Below, one piece after another: positions 55,110 through 63,437 of a stretch of 64,000 nucleotides of DNA. The position numbers and the translations under genes were made by a program. This stretch comes from Thalassotalea sp. HSM 43. GTDB taxonomy: Bacteria; Pseudomonadota; Gammaproteobacteria; Enterobacterales; Alteromonadaceae. Where the stretch lies: assembly GCF_004752005.1 (NCBI RefSeq), contig NZ_CP038493.1, positions 3,558,302 through 3,622,301 of the forward strand, read 5' to 3'. Numbering within the stretch: the first letter of the stretch is position 1; every line of letters starts with the position of its first letter. Under the pieces are notes generated by a model, which saw nothing but the letters and a program-made list of their open reading frames with translations, had not been told where the DNA came from and made no database searches.

Positions 55110-57380
55110 TTAAATCTTACATGCACCGCCTTCACAACCATCATCCATATCGCCCTGGCTGTCATCAGCACCATCGCGGGTATTATGGTAATACATGGTT
55201 TTAACGCCAAGTTTATAAGCAAGCAATAAGTCTTTAAGGATTTGCTTAACCGGCACTTTACCGTTTTCGAATTTACTTGGGTCGTAGTTGGTGTTTGCAG
55301 AAATCGTTTGGTCAACGAATTTTTGCATAATAGCAACCAGTTCAAGATAACCGGTGTTATTTGGAATATTCCAAAGTAACTCGTAGTTGTGTTTCAATCG
55401 CTCGTATTCAGGCACAACTTGCTTCAATACACCGTCTTTTGACGCTTTAACTGAAATCAAACCACGTGGCGGTTCAATACCGTTAGTCGCATTCGAAATC
55501 TGTGATGAGGTTTCTGACGGCATAAGTGCTGAAACGGTCGAGTTACGCACACCATATTGCTTAATGTTTTCACGCAAACCTTCCCAATCAAGATGCAACG
55601 ACTCAGAACAGACTTTGTCGACTTCTTTTTTGTAGGTATCAATCGGTAAGATACCTTTAGAAAGTTTGGTTTCGTTAAATAATGGGCAAGCACCTTGCTC
55701 TTTCGCTAACTGATTCGACGCTTTAAGCAAGTAATACTGAATCGCTTCGAATGTTCTATGTGTTAGGTTGTTTGCACTACCATTTGAGTAGAACACGCCA
55801 TTTTTGGCTAAGTAGTATGCGTAGTTAATGACACCAATACCTAAGGTACGACGACCGACAGTGGCATTTAATGCCGCTGGTACTGGGTAGTCTTGATAAT
55901 CTAATAAGCTATCTAGCGCACGAACCGCTAAATCGGCTAAACCATCAAGTTCGTCTAACGACTCAATTTTACCTAAGTTAAAGGCTGATAGGGTACATAG
56001 CGCGATTTCACCATCTGGATCATTAACATGAGCAAGTGGTTTCGTAGGTAGGGCAATTTCCAAACATAAGTTTGATTGACGAACCGGAGCCACTTTTGGA
56101 TCAAACGGGCTGTGCGTATTACAGTGATCAACGTTTTGCAGGTATATACGACCTGTTGACGCACGTTCTTGTGCAAACAAGGTAAATAGCTCAATGGCTT
56201 TAATGCGCTTCTTACGAATAGTTGAATCGTTTTCGTATTTAACGTAAAGCTCTTCGAATAATTCTTGATCTTCAAAGAAAGCGTCGTATAAACCAGGTAC
56301 GTCTGACGGGCTGAACAAGGTAATGTATTCGCCTTTGATCAAACGCTGATACATGGTTTTGTTAAATTGAACGCCGTAATCTAAATGACGAACACGGTTC
56401 TCTTCAACACCACGGTTGTTTTTAAGAACCAATAAGCTTTCAACTTCAAGGTGCCAAAGTGGATAAAACAATGTTGCTGCGCCACCACGTACACCACCTT
56501 GTGAACAGCTTTTAACCGCTGTTTGAAAGTGTTTGTAGAATGGAATACAACCAGTATGGAATGCTTCACCGTCGCGAATCGGGCTACCTAGCGCACGAAT
56601 ACGACCGGCATTAATACCAATACCTGCACGTTGTGAAACGTATTTTACAATGGCGCTTGATGTGGCATTAATCGAATCAAGGCTATCACCGGTCTCAATC
56701 AATACACATGATGAGAACTGGCGTGTTGGTGTACGTACACCGGCCATAATAGGCGTTGGCAGTGAAATCTTGAATAGCGAAATGGCATCGTAGAAGTCAC
56801 GTACATAGCGCATACGAGTATCTTGTGGGTACTTAGCAAACAAACACGCTGCAACTAATACATACAAGAACTGGGCACTTTCATAAATCTCGCCGGTAAC
56901 TCGGTTTTGCACCAAGTATTTACCTTCAAGCTGCTTAACCGCACCATAACTGAAGGTTTTATCACGATCATGGTCTAGGAAAGAGTCCATTTCAGCAAAT
57001 TCTGCAGGGCTGTAGTCAGCCAGCAAATGCTCATCATACTTACCAAGTTCAACCATTTTTTGAACGTGATCAAATAGCGCTGGCGGCTCATATTGGCCGT
57101 AGGCTTTTTTACGTAAATGGAATACCGCTAAGCGAGCAGCCAAGTATTGGTAATCTGGTGTTTCTTCTGAAATTAAATCAGCGGCAGATTTAATGATGGT
57201 CTCATGGATATCTTCCGTTTTGATGCCATCGTAAAACTGGATGTGTGACTTAATTTCTACTTGAGATACGGAAACTGATTCTAATCCTTCCGCTGCCCAG
57301 TCGATTACCTTGTGGATTTTGTCTAAGTCGATTGGCTCTTTTTCACCGGTACGCTTAGTGACAAAAAGGTTGTTGTTCAT
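55110..57380 (-). CDS. nrdA: Ribonucleoside-diphosphate reductase class Ia, alpha subunit
   Basis: I chose the ATG at 57380 (MNNNLFVTKRTGEKEPIDLD), matching the family start; 756 residues. It has an N-terminal ATP cone, active-site Cys residues in SSCVLIETGDS, NLCLEIALP and ALCTLSAFNLG, and the C-terminal redox pair in DGCEGGACKI. It reduces ribonucleoside diphosphates with the NrdB radical. Three phased NrdR-like boxes and a DnaA box lie upstream. Confidence 0.98.
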   Translation of the reverse strand: MNNNLFVTKRTGEKEPIDLDKIHKVIDWAAEGLESVSVSQVEIKSHIQFYDGIKTEDIHETIIKSAADLISEETPDYQYLAARLAVFHLRKKAYGQYEPPALFDHVQKMVELGKYDEHLLADYSPAEFAEMDSFLDHDRDKTFSYGAVKQLEGKYLVQNRVTGEIYESAQFLYVLVAACLFAKYPQDTRMRYVRDFYDAISLFKISLPTPIMAGVRTPTRQFSSCVLIETGDSLDSINATSSAIVKYVSQRAGIGINAGRIRALGSPIRDGEAFHTGCIPFYKHFQTAVKSCSQGGVRGGAATLFYPLWHLEVESLLVLKNNRGVEENRVRHLDYGVQFNKTMYQRLIKGEYITLFSPSDVPGLYDAFFEDQELFEELYVKYENDSTIRKKRIKAIELFTLFAQERASTGRIYLQNVDHCNTHSPFDPKVAPVRQSNLCLEIALPTKPLAHVNDPDGEIALCTLSAFNLGKIESLDELDGLADLAVRALDSLLDYQDYPVPAALNATVGRRTLGIGVINYAYYLAKNGVFYSNGSANNLTHRTFEAIQYYLLKASNQLAKEQGACPLFNETKLSKGILPIDTYKKEVDKVCSESLHLDWEGLRENIKQYGVRNSTVSALMPSETSSQISNATNGIEPPRGLISVKASKDGVLKQVVPEYERLKHNYELLWNIPNNTGYLELVAIMQKFVDQTISANTNYDPSKFENGKVPVKQILKDLLLAYKLGVKTMYYHNTRDGADDSQGDMDDGCEGGACKI

Positions 57381-57568
57381 GAATGACCTGTCTTTATAGT
57401 TTTTATACATAGCTTTGACTTGTATGCAAAGGGCAGTAATACGTGATCTGCTTTCCCTGCTTTTTTATTTGTAGTTATTGTTATTTATTAGCGCTGGCTT
57501 GCAGCCACACAGCTTCATGCCGTGTGTATTTTCTACCCTGATTGCACACTTTTACAACAAAAAGCGAT

Positions 57569-57649
57569 GCACAATATGTTGGGGTTTTTAATGTATCTAG
57601 TCACAAGATAATGAGGTTTTGACCTTAATGCAACCCCAATAAATAGTGA
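57569..57649. promoter_or_regulatory. Three phased NrdR-like boxes upstream of nrdA
   Basis: Sites at 57569-57584 (GCACAATATGTTGGGG), 57601-57616 (TCACAAGATAATGAGG) and 57634-57649 (CCCCAATAAATAGTGA) fit the NrdR core CwAnATnnwG to varying degrees. They start 32 and 33 bases apart, so they lie on one helix face. NrdR usually uses two boxes; the middle one here is the weakest match. Confidence 0.6.
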
Positions 57650-57655
57650 ATAAAT

Positions 57656-57664
57656 TGTGGAAAA
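57656..57664 (-). promoter_or_regulatory. DnaA box upstream of nrdA
   Basis: The minus-strand 9-mer TTTTCCACA fits TTWTNCACA. Escherichia coli nrdAB is also controlled by DnaA boxes, which makes the site plausible. The remaining spacer up to the phosphatase gene is AT-rich with two AAGATCTT palindromes (57737-57772). Confidence 0.55.
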
Positions 57665-57844
57665 ATCACTTGCGCTTTCCCGGTTAGTAACAACTTACAT
57701 TGTGCGCTTTATTTCTAAAGAGAATCGCAAAAAAGCAAGATCTTTTTTTAGCTAAAAAATTTTTTTTAAGATCTTTTTGGTTGTTTTTTGACCTTGTTAT
57801 ACTAAAAACGACTATTCAATTTAAATGCTTTTTAAAACAGTGGG

Positions 57845-58528
57845 TTACAGGTTTGGGCGATCTTTGGCCTGATCTTCGACAGCAAGAATGTGCAAAGGGT
57901 GAGCAACGCAATAATTTGCTTGCCAACTGGCTAATTCTTGTTCGTTTTTAATATAACCCCATTTGGCAATCACGGTCGTCATATCCGCACGTCGACCAGC
58001 CTGGATATCGCGCTCTGCATCACCAAAATACCAAATATCTTTGCTGGCCACACCAAGGGCTTCACTGGCCAGTAACATTGGCGCAGGGTCCGGTTTACGT
58101 TGTGGTAACGTATCGCCGCTGACATTAATGATCGATTGTTTAAATTCTGGGTACTGCAACATTAATGGATCGGTAAGAAACGCGGGCTTATTTGTTACCA
58201 CGCCCCAAGGCACATTTTGACGTTCAATGGCATCAATAAGCTCAACGATGCCGTCAAACGGTTTGCTGTGAACGGCAATATTTTCGAGATAGTAATCGAG
58301 AAATTCTTGGCGCAATTGCTCGCGGTCAAAATGCACCAGTTGCTCGGCAAAGCCAAGATCGAGCAATGGGTAGACACCATCGGATGCAACCAAGCGATAT
58401 TGTTCGTATGAGACGTGCTCAAAGCCATATTTATCCATCAAATAATTGAGGCACGCACCTAAGTCTTTTGCGGTATCGAGTAGGGTGCCATCAAGATCAA
58501 ACAACACGCCTTTAGCTTGGCTTAGCAT
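57845..58528 (-). CDS. HAD-family phosphatase (phosphoglycolate phosphatase or MupP-like)
   Basis: This 227-residue HAD hydrolase has nucleophile LFDLDGTLLDTA, VVTNKPA, RKPDPAPM and the acidic motif FGDAERD. It follows ubiG with an 18-base gap. In pseudomonads the homologue next to ubiG is MupP, which acts on N-acetylmuramate 6-phosphate; elsewhere similar sequences are phosphoglycolate phosphatases (Gph). The sequence alone does not decide. Confidence 0.88.
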   Translation of the reverse strand: MLSQAKGVLFDLDGTLLDTAKDLGACLNYLMDKYGFEHVSYEQYRLVASDGVYPLLDLGFAEQLVHFDREQLRQEFLDYYLENIAVHSKPFDGIVELIDAIERQNVPWGVVTNKPAFLTDPLMLQYPEFKQSIINVSGDTLPQRKPDPAPMLLASEALGVASKDIWYFGDAERDIQAGRRADMTTVIAKWGYIKNEQELASWQANYCVAHPLHILAVEDQAKDRPNL

Positions 58529-58546
58529 AGTTTTGGTATCCGTAAG

Positions 58547-59260
58547 TTATTCGGTAATTTTTTGACAAGCGATAAGATAATTGACATCCAAACCATCGCC
58601 TAATTTATGATTCTCGGTCACTGGATTGTAATGAATGCCTGTCGCATCAAAACATTTTAAATTAACATTTTCGGCCCAGCCGATAAGCTCACTCGGTCGA
58701 ATAAACTTGTCCCAATCGTGGGTGCCATTAGGTACGATTTTTAATACTTTTTCGGCGCCAATTATCGCGAATAAGTAGGATTTGATGGTTTTATTTAATG
58801 TAGAAAAAAACACATAACCACCGGGTTTAACCATGTCGCTGCAGGCTTTAACGATTGACGCCGGATCAGGCACATGTTCAAGCATTTCCATACAGGTTAC
58901 GACATCAAACTGTTCTGGGCATTGTTCGGCTTTTTCTTCAACGGGAATTTTTTGGTAATTGAGGTCAACACCACACTCTAAAGCATGCAGCTTGGCAACA
59001 TTTAACGGCTCTTCACCCATATCGATACCCGTTACCTTAGCGCCGAGTCGAGCCAGACTTTCAGCGAGAATGCCACCGCCGCAACCAACATCGATAATGT
59101 CTAAGTCAAATAAGTCACCAACATGTGACGTTATAAAATTTCGACGTAAAGGATTGATCTGATGTAGTGGTTTGAAATCACCTTGTAAATCCCACCATTG
59201 GTGAGCAACGGCTTCAAATTTAGCGATTTCTTCAGGGTTAACGTTTAAAGGTTTTGACAT
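58547..59260 (-). CDS. ubiG: Ubiquinone biosynthesis O-methyltransferase
   Basis: I chose the ATG at 59260 ([20 protein letters not shown]), aligned with known UbiG. SAM-binding motif [18 protein letters not shown] and EMLEHVPDP are present. UbiG methylates both hydroxyl groups of the ubiquinone ring precursor. It is the first gene of a ubiG-phosphatase pair upstream of nrdA, all on the minus strand; the ubiG/nrdA neighbourhood is also found in Escherichia coli in another arrangement. Confidence 0.96.
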   Translation of the reverse strand: MSKPLNVNPEEIAKFEAVAHQWWDLQGDFKPLHQINPLRRNFITSHVGDLFDLDIIDVGCGGGILAESLARLGAKVTGIDMGEEPLNVAKLHALECGVDLNYQKIPVEEKAEQCPEQFDVVTCMEMLEHVPDPASIVKACSDMVKPGGYVFFSTLNKTIKSYLFAIIGAEKVLKIVPNGTHDWDKFIRPSELIGWAENVNLKCFDATGIHYNPVTENHKLGDGLDVNYLIACQKITE

Positions 59261-59378
59261 AGGTATAAACAACTTGATGAGAATGATTCGATTCTAGCCC
59301 AGGTAAACAATTAATATCAAAGGAAACTTGGTGTTAATTGTGTAATACGGATGATAGTCAATATAGGTTTATCGTCGA

Positions 59379-60116
59379 TTATTGACTATTTTCTGTATCA
59401 AAGGATTGATTGTTTACCACTTTTATTCGTTCTCTGGCGTCAGTGAAAAGCTTTGCTAGATAACTGCGATAATCGCGTAGGGTGGCATGACTGCGACGCC
59501 ACGCAGAGAATACAGACAGTGATTGCGGGTGATTGGCGACATAATCGTAATCTACTTCAAAAGCCAGGCCACGACCACTTGGGTGAGGCAAGGTTTTGCC
59601 AATTCGTTGTTGATCTTGTTCATTCCAATCTTGACCATCAAAAATATCGAGCATTTCTTTATCGGTTGTAATCGCACTGTCGATACGAATAAATAGGTTG
59701 CGCAATTCGTTATCACGAATAAGAGCAAAGTCACCCGCGGCAATCAGCGCATTGTATCCGCCCATTTCTAACATCAATGGTGGGCGTTGTTTTAAGGTTA
59801 ATACCGCCCATTTAAAGCGTTCGACTTCCTCGTCATCTTGCGGTTTTTGCTTGATGATTTTGGAAATGGCATACATGCTGTCGTTGACTCGTTCATCATG
59901 ATGCGCAACTAAGGCATTGGCTTTCTCTATATTAACGCCAAAATCGCGATAGATTTGACTGAGATACTGTTGTTCTTTGGCATTGTCTTTGCGCTGTTCA
60001 TTCCAGTCGGTTATTTGTAATCCGACGACGATACCCAGCACAACGACCAGAAAATCTAGGATGACCGCTGTCCAGTTTTGTTGTTTTAAATGAAGGTTAA
60101 TGCGTCGTAATAGCAT
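59379..60116 (-). CDS. Single-pass membrane protein of a DUF6090-like family
   Basis: The 245-residue protein has one N-terminal transmembrane helix (AVILDFLVVVLGIVVGLQI) followed by DWNEQRKDNAKEQQYL, as in DUF6090-type proteins, and a helical remainder. A related protein is at 61594-62721. The function is unknown. Confidence 0.72.
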   Translation of the reverse strand: MLLRRINLHLKQQNWTAVILDFLVVVLGIVVGLQITDWNEQRKDNAKEQQYLSQIYRDFGVNIEKANALVAHHDERVNDSMYAISKIIKQKPQDDEEVERFKWAVLTLKQRPPLMLEMGGYNALIAAGDFALIRDNELRNLFIRIDSAITTDKEMLDIFDGQDWNEQDQQRIGKTLPHPSGRGLAFEVDYDYVANHPQSLSVFSAWRRSHATLRDYRSYLAKLFTDARERIKVVNNQSFDTENSQ

Positions 60117-60183
60117 AATAGTAAGTGCTTTGTATGGTGTTATTCACTAAATGTAGTCTATATCTTACTGTTTTATAAAAATA

Positions 60184-60216
60184 AAAGGCAAACCGCAGGA
60201 GATTCGGTTTGCCTTT
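60184..60216 (-). terminator. Terminator after the secreted 256-residue protein gene
   Basis: A 12-base stem AAAGGCAAACCG / CGGTTTGCCTTT with a 9-base loop and U-rich tail on the minus strand lies ~30 bases after the stop codon at 60245. Confidence 0.88.
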
Positions 60217-60244
60217 GTTGTTAAGTCGTTAATAAGTGCTTGGG

Positions 60245-61015
60245 CTATTCGCTTTGTCCCATGCTCATATCATCTCTTAGTGACCAAATGGTATAATTGG
60301 TGCTGCTGAAATTATCACTCCAGTTACTGAAAATTTCAGCGGTTTTGGCATCGTCTTTTAAATGCGCAGATAAGGCTTCGCCAAACGATTTATCTGGTGG
60401 CGTCATGCCTTCAAAGTTTTCATAAGGGATGACTAGGTTTAATCCACCTTCGCCGCCGATGGTCCAGCTCCATGACCAAAGATATGGCCACTTCATCGCT
60501 TTTGCATTGTCACTTAATGTCTTCTTACCCGCTTCAACACTTTCACTTTTTCCCATTTTTACTTGGTACTCGGTAACTGCGAAATAACGGTATTTTTTAC
60601 CATCGTCTGGCCAATGACTGTTTTCAAAGTCCATGCGACCAAAAAAGTGCTCATAGCTGGCAACATATTGGGCAACGGTTTCATTCCAATGTTTGCCGAT
60701 GTCATTGTCTTTAGCCCATTTGTTATAGGCTTCGACATCTTTAAATGACGTACAGCAAAAACGCACCGCGTAACGATTCATATCAACACCAACGGTTGGC
60801 ACAAAGACATGCCATTCGCGAGAGTCTTTTTTTGATAAGCGATATTTAAGGTGCTCTTTAAATGCTTTTTCAAACTGTGCTTGCTGTCCGGCATTTGGCA
60901 CCATCACCCACATGTCAGCGAGAGACTTAGGCTTTTCATGGTCATCAAATGCAAATAGAGCAGAGCTGAACAATAGACTAACCGCTAGGGTTAGGGAGGT
61001 TATGTACTCTTTCAT
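60245..61015 (-). CDS. Secreted protein of unknown function
   Basis: The 256-residue protein has a signal peptide (LTLAVSLLFSSALFAF) and a Trp/Tyr-rich mature part with two repeated-looking halves (YAVRFCCTSFKDVEAYNKWA and a later WSWTIGGEGGLNL), reminiscent of dimeric alpha-beta barrel modules. I do not recognise a family with confidence. It has its own terminator. Confidence 0.75.
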   Translation of the reverse strand: MKEYITSLTLAVSLLFSSALFAFDDHEKPKSLADMWVMVPNAGQQAQFEKAFKEHLKYRLSKKDSREWHVFVPTVGVDMNRYAVRFCCTSFKDVEAYNKWAKDNDIGKHWNETVAQYVASYEHFFGRMDFENSHWPDDGKKYRYFAVTEYQVKMGKSESVEAGKKTLSDNAKAMKWPYLWSWSWTIGGEGGLNLVIPYENFEGMTPPDKSFGEALSAHLKDDAKTAEIFSNWSDNFSSTNYTIWSLRDDMSMGQSE

Positions 61016-61239
61016 CTTGTATCCTTCTAATTTTACATAGCTAATTACTGCGTTACCGCTTGAAGCCGCTTCTAAATACCATTAGCAGGATCCGTAAAGT
61101 CTGCGCTTTACCGGTGCCTAAAGATTAGCAAACTATTGAAATTTTGCTATTTTCATCACAATAAAATGGATATTCATCAGTGGATTAGATGAGAAAACAG
61201 GTGAGCATCCGAAGTGGATACCTAAAAAATAGTAAGCAT

Positions 61240-61311
61240 AAAAAAAAGCCCCACTAAGGAGTGGGGCAAAAATTTGCATTTCAGGGAGGAAAACTATGAA
61301 AAGTTAACTGT
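61240..61311 (-). ncRNA. Putative small RNA, copy 2 of a three-copy family
   Basis: The same 39-base block as in copy 1 (61273-61311) is followed on the minus strand by GCCCCACT/AGTGGGGC hairpin and eight Us. A -10-like TATTAT lies at 61317-61322 and the conserved GGTTAACGGTA block just upstream. It lies in the 578-base spacer between two minus-strand genes, next to the 7-bp minisatellite. Confidence 0.6.
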
Positions 61312-61445
61312 GTTTATAATACCTGAGCCTAGAAAAAATACCGTTAACCAAATGTAAATCACTGCAACAGTGTGTTGTTAATTAATCGTTAACCTTGCTC
61401 AGGCACGGAAATAAATCTTCGCTAGGTTGCTTGTATTGAATGTTA

Positions 61446-61592
61446 TGCCTAAGGGCTAAGGACTAAGGACTAAGGACTAAGGACTAAGGACTAAGAGCTA
61501 AGAGCTAAGGACTAAGGGCTAAGGACTAAGGACTAAGAGTTAAGAGCTAAGGACTAAGGACTAAGGACTAAGGACTAAGGACTAAGGACTAG
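61446..61592. repeat. Minisatellite of about 20 heptamers (CTAAGGA)
   Basis: About 20 copies of a 7-base unit, mostly CTAAGGA with a few CTAAGAG and CTAAGGG variants. The array directly abuts the stop codon of the 61594-62721 gene on its 3' side. It is not coding on either strand. Confidence 0.95.
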
Positions 61593-61593
61593 T

Positions 61594-62721
61594 TTACTGG
61601 TTATTTTGCTGCTCTGTCGGTGCTTGTTCTACTTGCTCAAATCGATAAGACAAAGCCGATAAATCAAAGTAGACATCGTATAAACCTTCCGGCACCGATA
61701 TATTATCGCCTTTTAAAATCGCTTCACCAGATGGGAAAAAGCTACCACCCCAATCCTTTTTCCACATATTATCGGCCCTAAATTTTACCTGCCCTTGATT
61801 TAAGTACACGCGCACATAAAAAGTCCTTTGTTCTTCATCTATAAGTGCCATATCTAAAGAGGTTTCAAACCAACCATGACCTTCAATCGCTGAGCCAATG
61901 ATGCCTATTTTTGGAGTTTGGTAAGAGATACTGGGAAAATAGCTCTTTATCATCTGTGACACGTTGTCAATTTCAACAGGACTCATAAAAAAGGGGTATT
62001 TAAGCAACGCTTTTTTCGCCTTTAGGCTGTGCAGTTTAGTGATCATATGTGGTTGCTTCAGTAAGCGTTTTACTTTGTTCACATCCTCTTCAGAAAATAC
62101 CGGCATGGTATTAAAAAATTCAAAGTTGTTAAGCGCGTACATGCCAAATACTAATGCTGGATAGGGGATACCTAAGGCTTCTAATTCAGGTGAGATGATG
62201 GCTTGATTTAACGCGTGTGAGCTCGTCATTAAACCGTTGTAATCTTTGTGTTCGATATAATCGAGTAAGACGTTGTAGACTTCGGTTTGCTTGGCGGTGA
62301 TCGGTTTTAGGTCTTTAATATAATTATTTATGCTTACCGGCTGAACTCCCCAATGTTGATGGGGTAGATCGACATAATACAAGAAGTAGGGCAGTTGGCT
62401 TTCTGGATAGGATAAGAAAAAACGATCTTCTAAGATGGCATCAATGATGTTTTCCTGCTTATCAATACCAAATACGTGGTTACGATGCAGGTCTTTTATT
62501 TCAAACAGCTTGTTATAGACAATCTCCAGTTCATTGATAAATATCTGCTGCTGTTTTTTGTTTTCGTTATAGTTGTTCAGGCTTATTGCCAACATAATAC
62601 CGACAACAATTAACGCGATTTCACCTATCGCATACCAGGTATAGTTCACGACCCTAGCTGGCAACGATTTAGGCTCGGGTTTTGGGAAGGCTTTAGAAAT
62701 TAATTTTCTGAACAGTAACAT
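61594..62721 (-). CDS. Membrane protein related to DUF6090
   Basis: I chose the ATG at 62721 (MLLFRKLISKAF), before the single transmembrane helix YAIGEIALIVVGIMLAISLN that is followed by NYNENKKQQQ, as in DUF6090-type proteins. The C-terminal ~100 residues form a beta-rich extension (LDMALIDEEQRTFYVRVYLN) with a WFETSLDM-like stretch. The function is unknown. It is divergent from the DUF3293 gene. Confidence 0.7.
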   Translation of the reverse strand: MLLFRKLISKAFPKPEPKSLPARVVNYTWYAIGEIALIVVGIMLAISLNNYNENKKQQQIFINELEIVYNKLFEIKDLHRNHVFGIDKQENIIDAILEDRFFLSYPESQLPYFLYYVDLPHQHWGVQPVSINNYIKDLKPITAKQTEVYNVLLDYIEHKDYNGLMTSSHALNQAIISPELEALGIPYPALVFGMYALNNFEFFNTMPVFSEEDVNKVKRLLKQPHMITKLHSLKAKKALLKYPFFMSPVEIDNVSQMIKSYFPSISYQTPKIGIIGSAIEGHGWFETSLDMALIDEEQRTFYVRVYLNQGQVKFRADNMWKKDWGGSFFPSGEAILKGDNISVPEGLYDVYFDLSALSYRFEQVEQAPTEQQNNQ

Positions 62722-62785
62722 GGTGTTAACTGTAGCAGATAAAAATCGGCTACAATGTTGGCAATTACCCCAAATGTACACTTTT

Positions 62786-63205
62786 ATGGATAAAAAACTG
62801 TTAAACGCCTATATGCAAACTGATTACATCATTGATGATGATATTGGCATTTGGCTGATAAATATAGGCCAAACCGAACGCACCTTGAGTCGTTATTTGC
62901 ATCGTTTTAAACAGCCTGCTGCGGCGTTTATTACCGCGTATAACCCTCACAGTAAAGCCTTGTCTAAGCAACAGAATGAGCAGCGCCACAAGGCGTTAGT
63001 GGCTGAGCTTAATGCTAAGCAATTGCCGTTTTTAAATGGTTATGGCGCTGGACGCGATGACAGTTGGCCAGCAGAAAAAAGTGTGTTTATAACCAACATC
63101 ACTCAGCAACAAGCAAATCAATTGGCGGCAAAGTTTGAACAACAGGCATATGTTTGGTTAGACGAACAAGGGCAGGTCAGTTTAATTACCAAAGAACATT
63201 ATTAG
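62786..63205 (+). CDS. DUF3293 family protein
   Basis: The 139-residue protein (ATG 62786, MDKKLLNAYMQTDY) has FITAYNPHSKALSKQQNEQR and a GYGAGRDDSWPAEKSVFI segment typical of DUF3293. No function is known. An earlier ATG at 62720 in the same frame would overlap the divergent gene and is less likely. Confidence 0.8.
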   Translation: MDKKLLNAYMQTDYIIDDDIGIWLINIGQTERTLSRYLHRFKQPAAAFITAYNPHSKALSKQQNEQRHKALVAELNAKQLPFLNGYGAGRDDSWPAEKSVFITNITQQQANQLAAKFEQQAYVWLDEQGQVSLITKEHY

Positions 63206-63280
63206 TATACCGTAGCCGTTAGGTCATTTTTCCTTGTAATTCATTACTGGTTTGCACTCGGCTCTGTTTTTTATCGGAAT

Positions 63281-63354
63281 AAAAAAAAGCCCCACTAAAG
63301 GTAGTGAGGCGAATATTTGCATTTCAGGGAGGAAAACTATGAAAAGTTAACTGT
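63281..63354 (-). ncRNA. Putative small RNA, copy 3 of a three-copy family
   Basis: The 39-base block (63316-63354) is identical to copies 1 and 2. The hairpin has a substitution: plus-strand AGTGAGGC faces GCCCCACT, giving a C-A mismatch in a plus-strand RNA but a tolerated G-U pair in a minus-strand RNA. This supports transcription of the minus strand. A -10-like TATTAT lies around 63359-63364. The rest of the 232-base spacer shows nothing else. Confidence 0.6.
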
Positions 63355-63437
63355 GTATAATAATACTTGAACCCTGAATAAATACCGTTAACCAAACGTA
63401 ATTGTTGGCAATCGTTTGTTGTTATAAAACTGTTAAC

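Noticed and set aside
57700-57951. 83-residue plus-strand ORF in the nrdA upstream region
   Set aside because: It runs antisense into the HAD phosphatase gene and its sequence is that of an AT-rich spacer.
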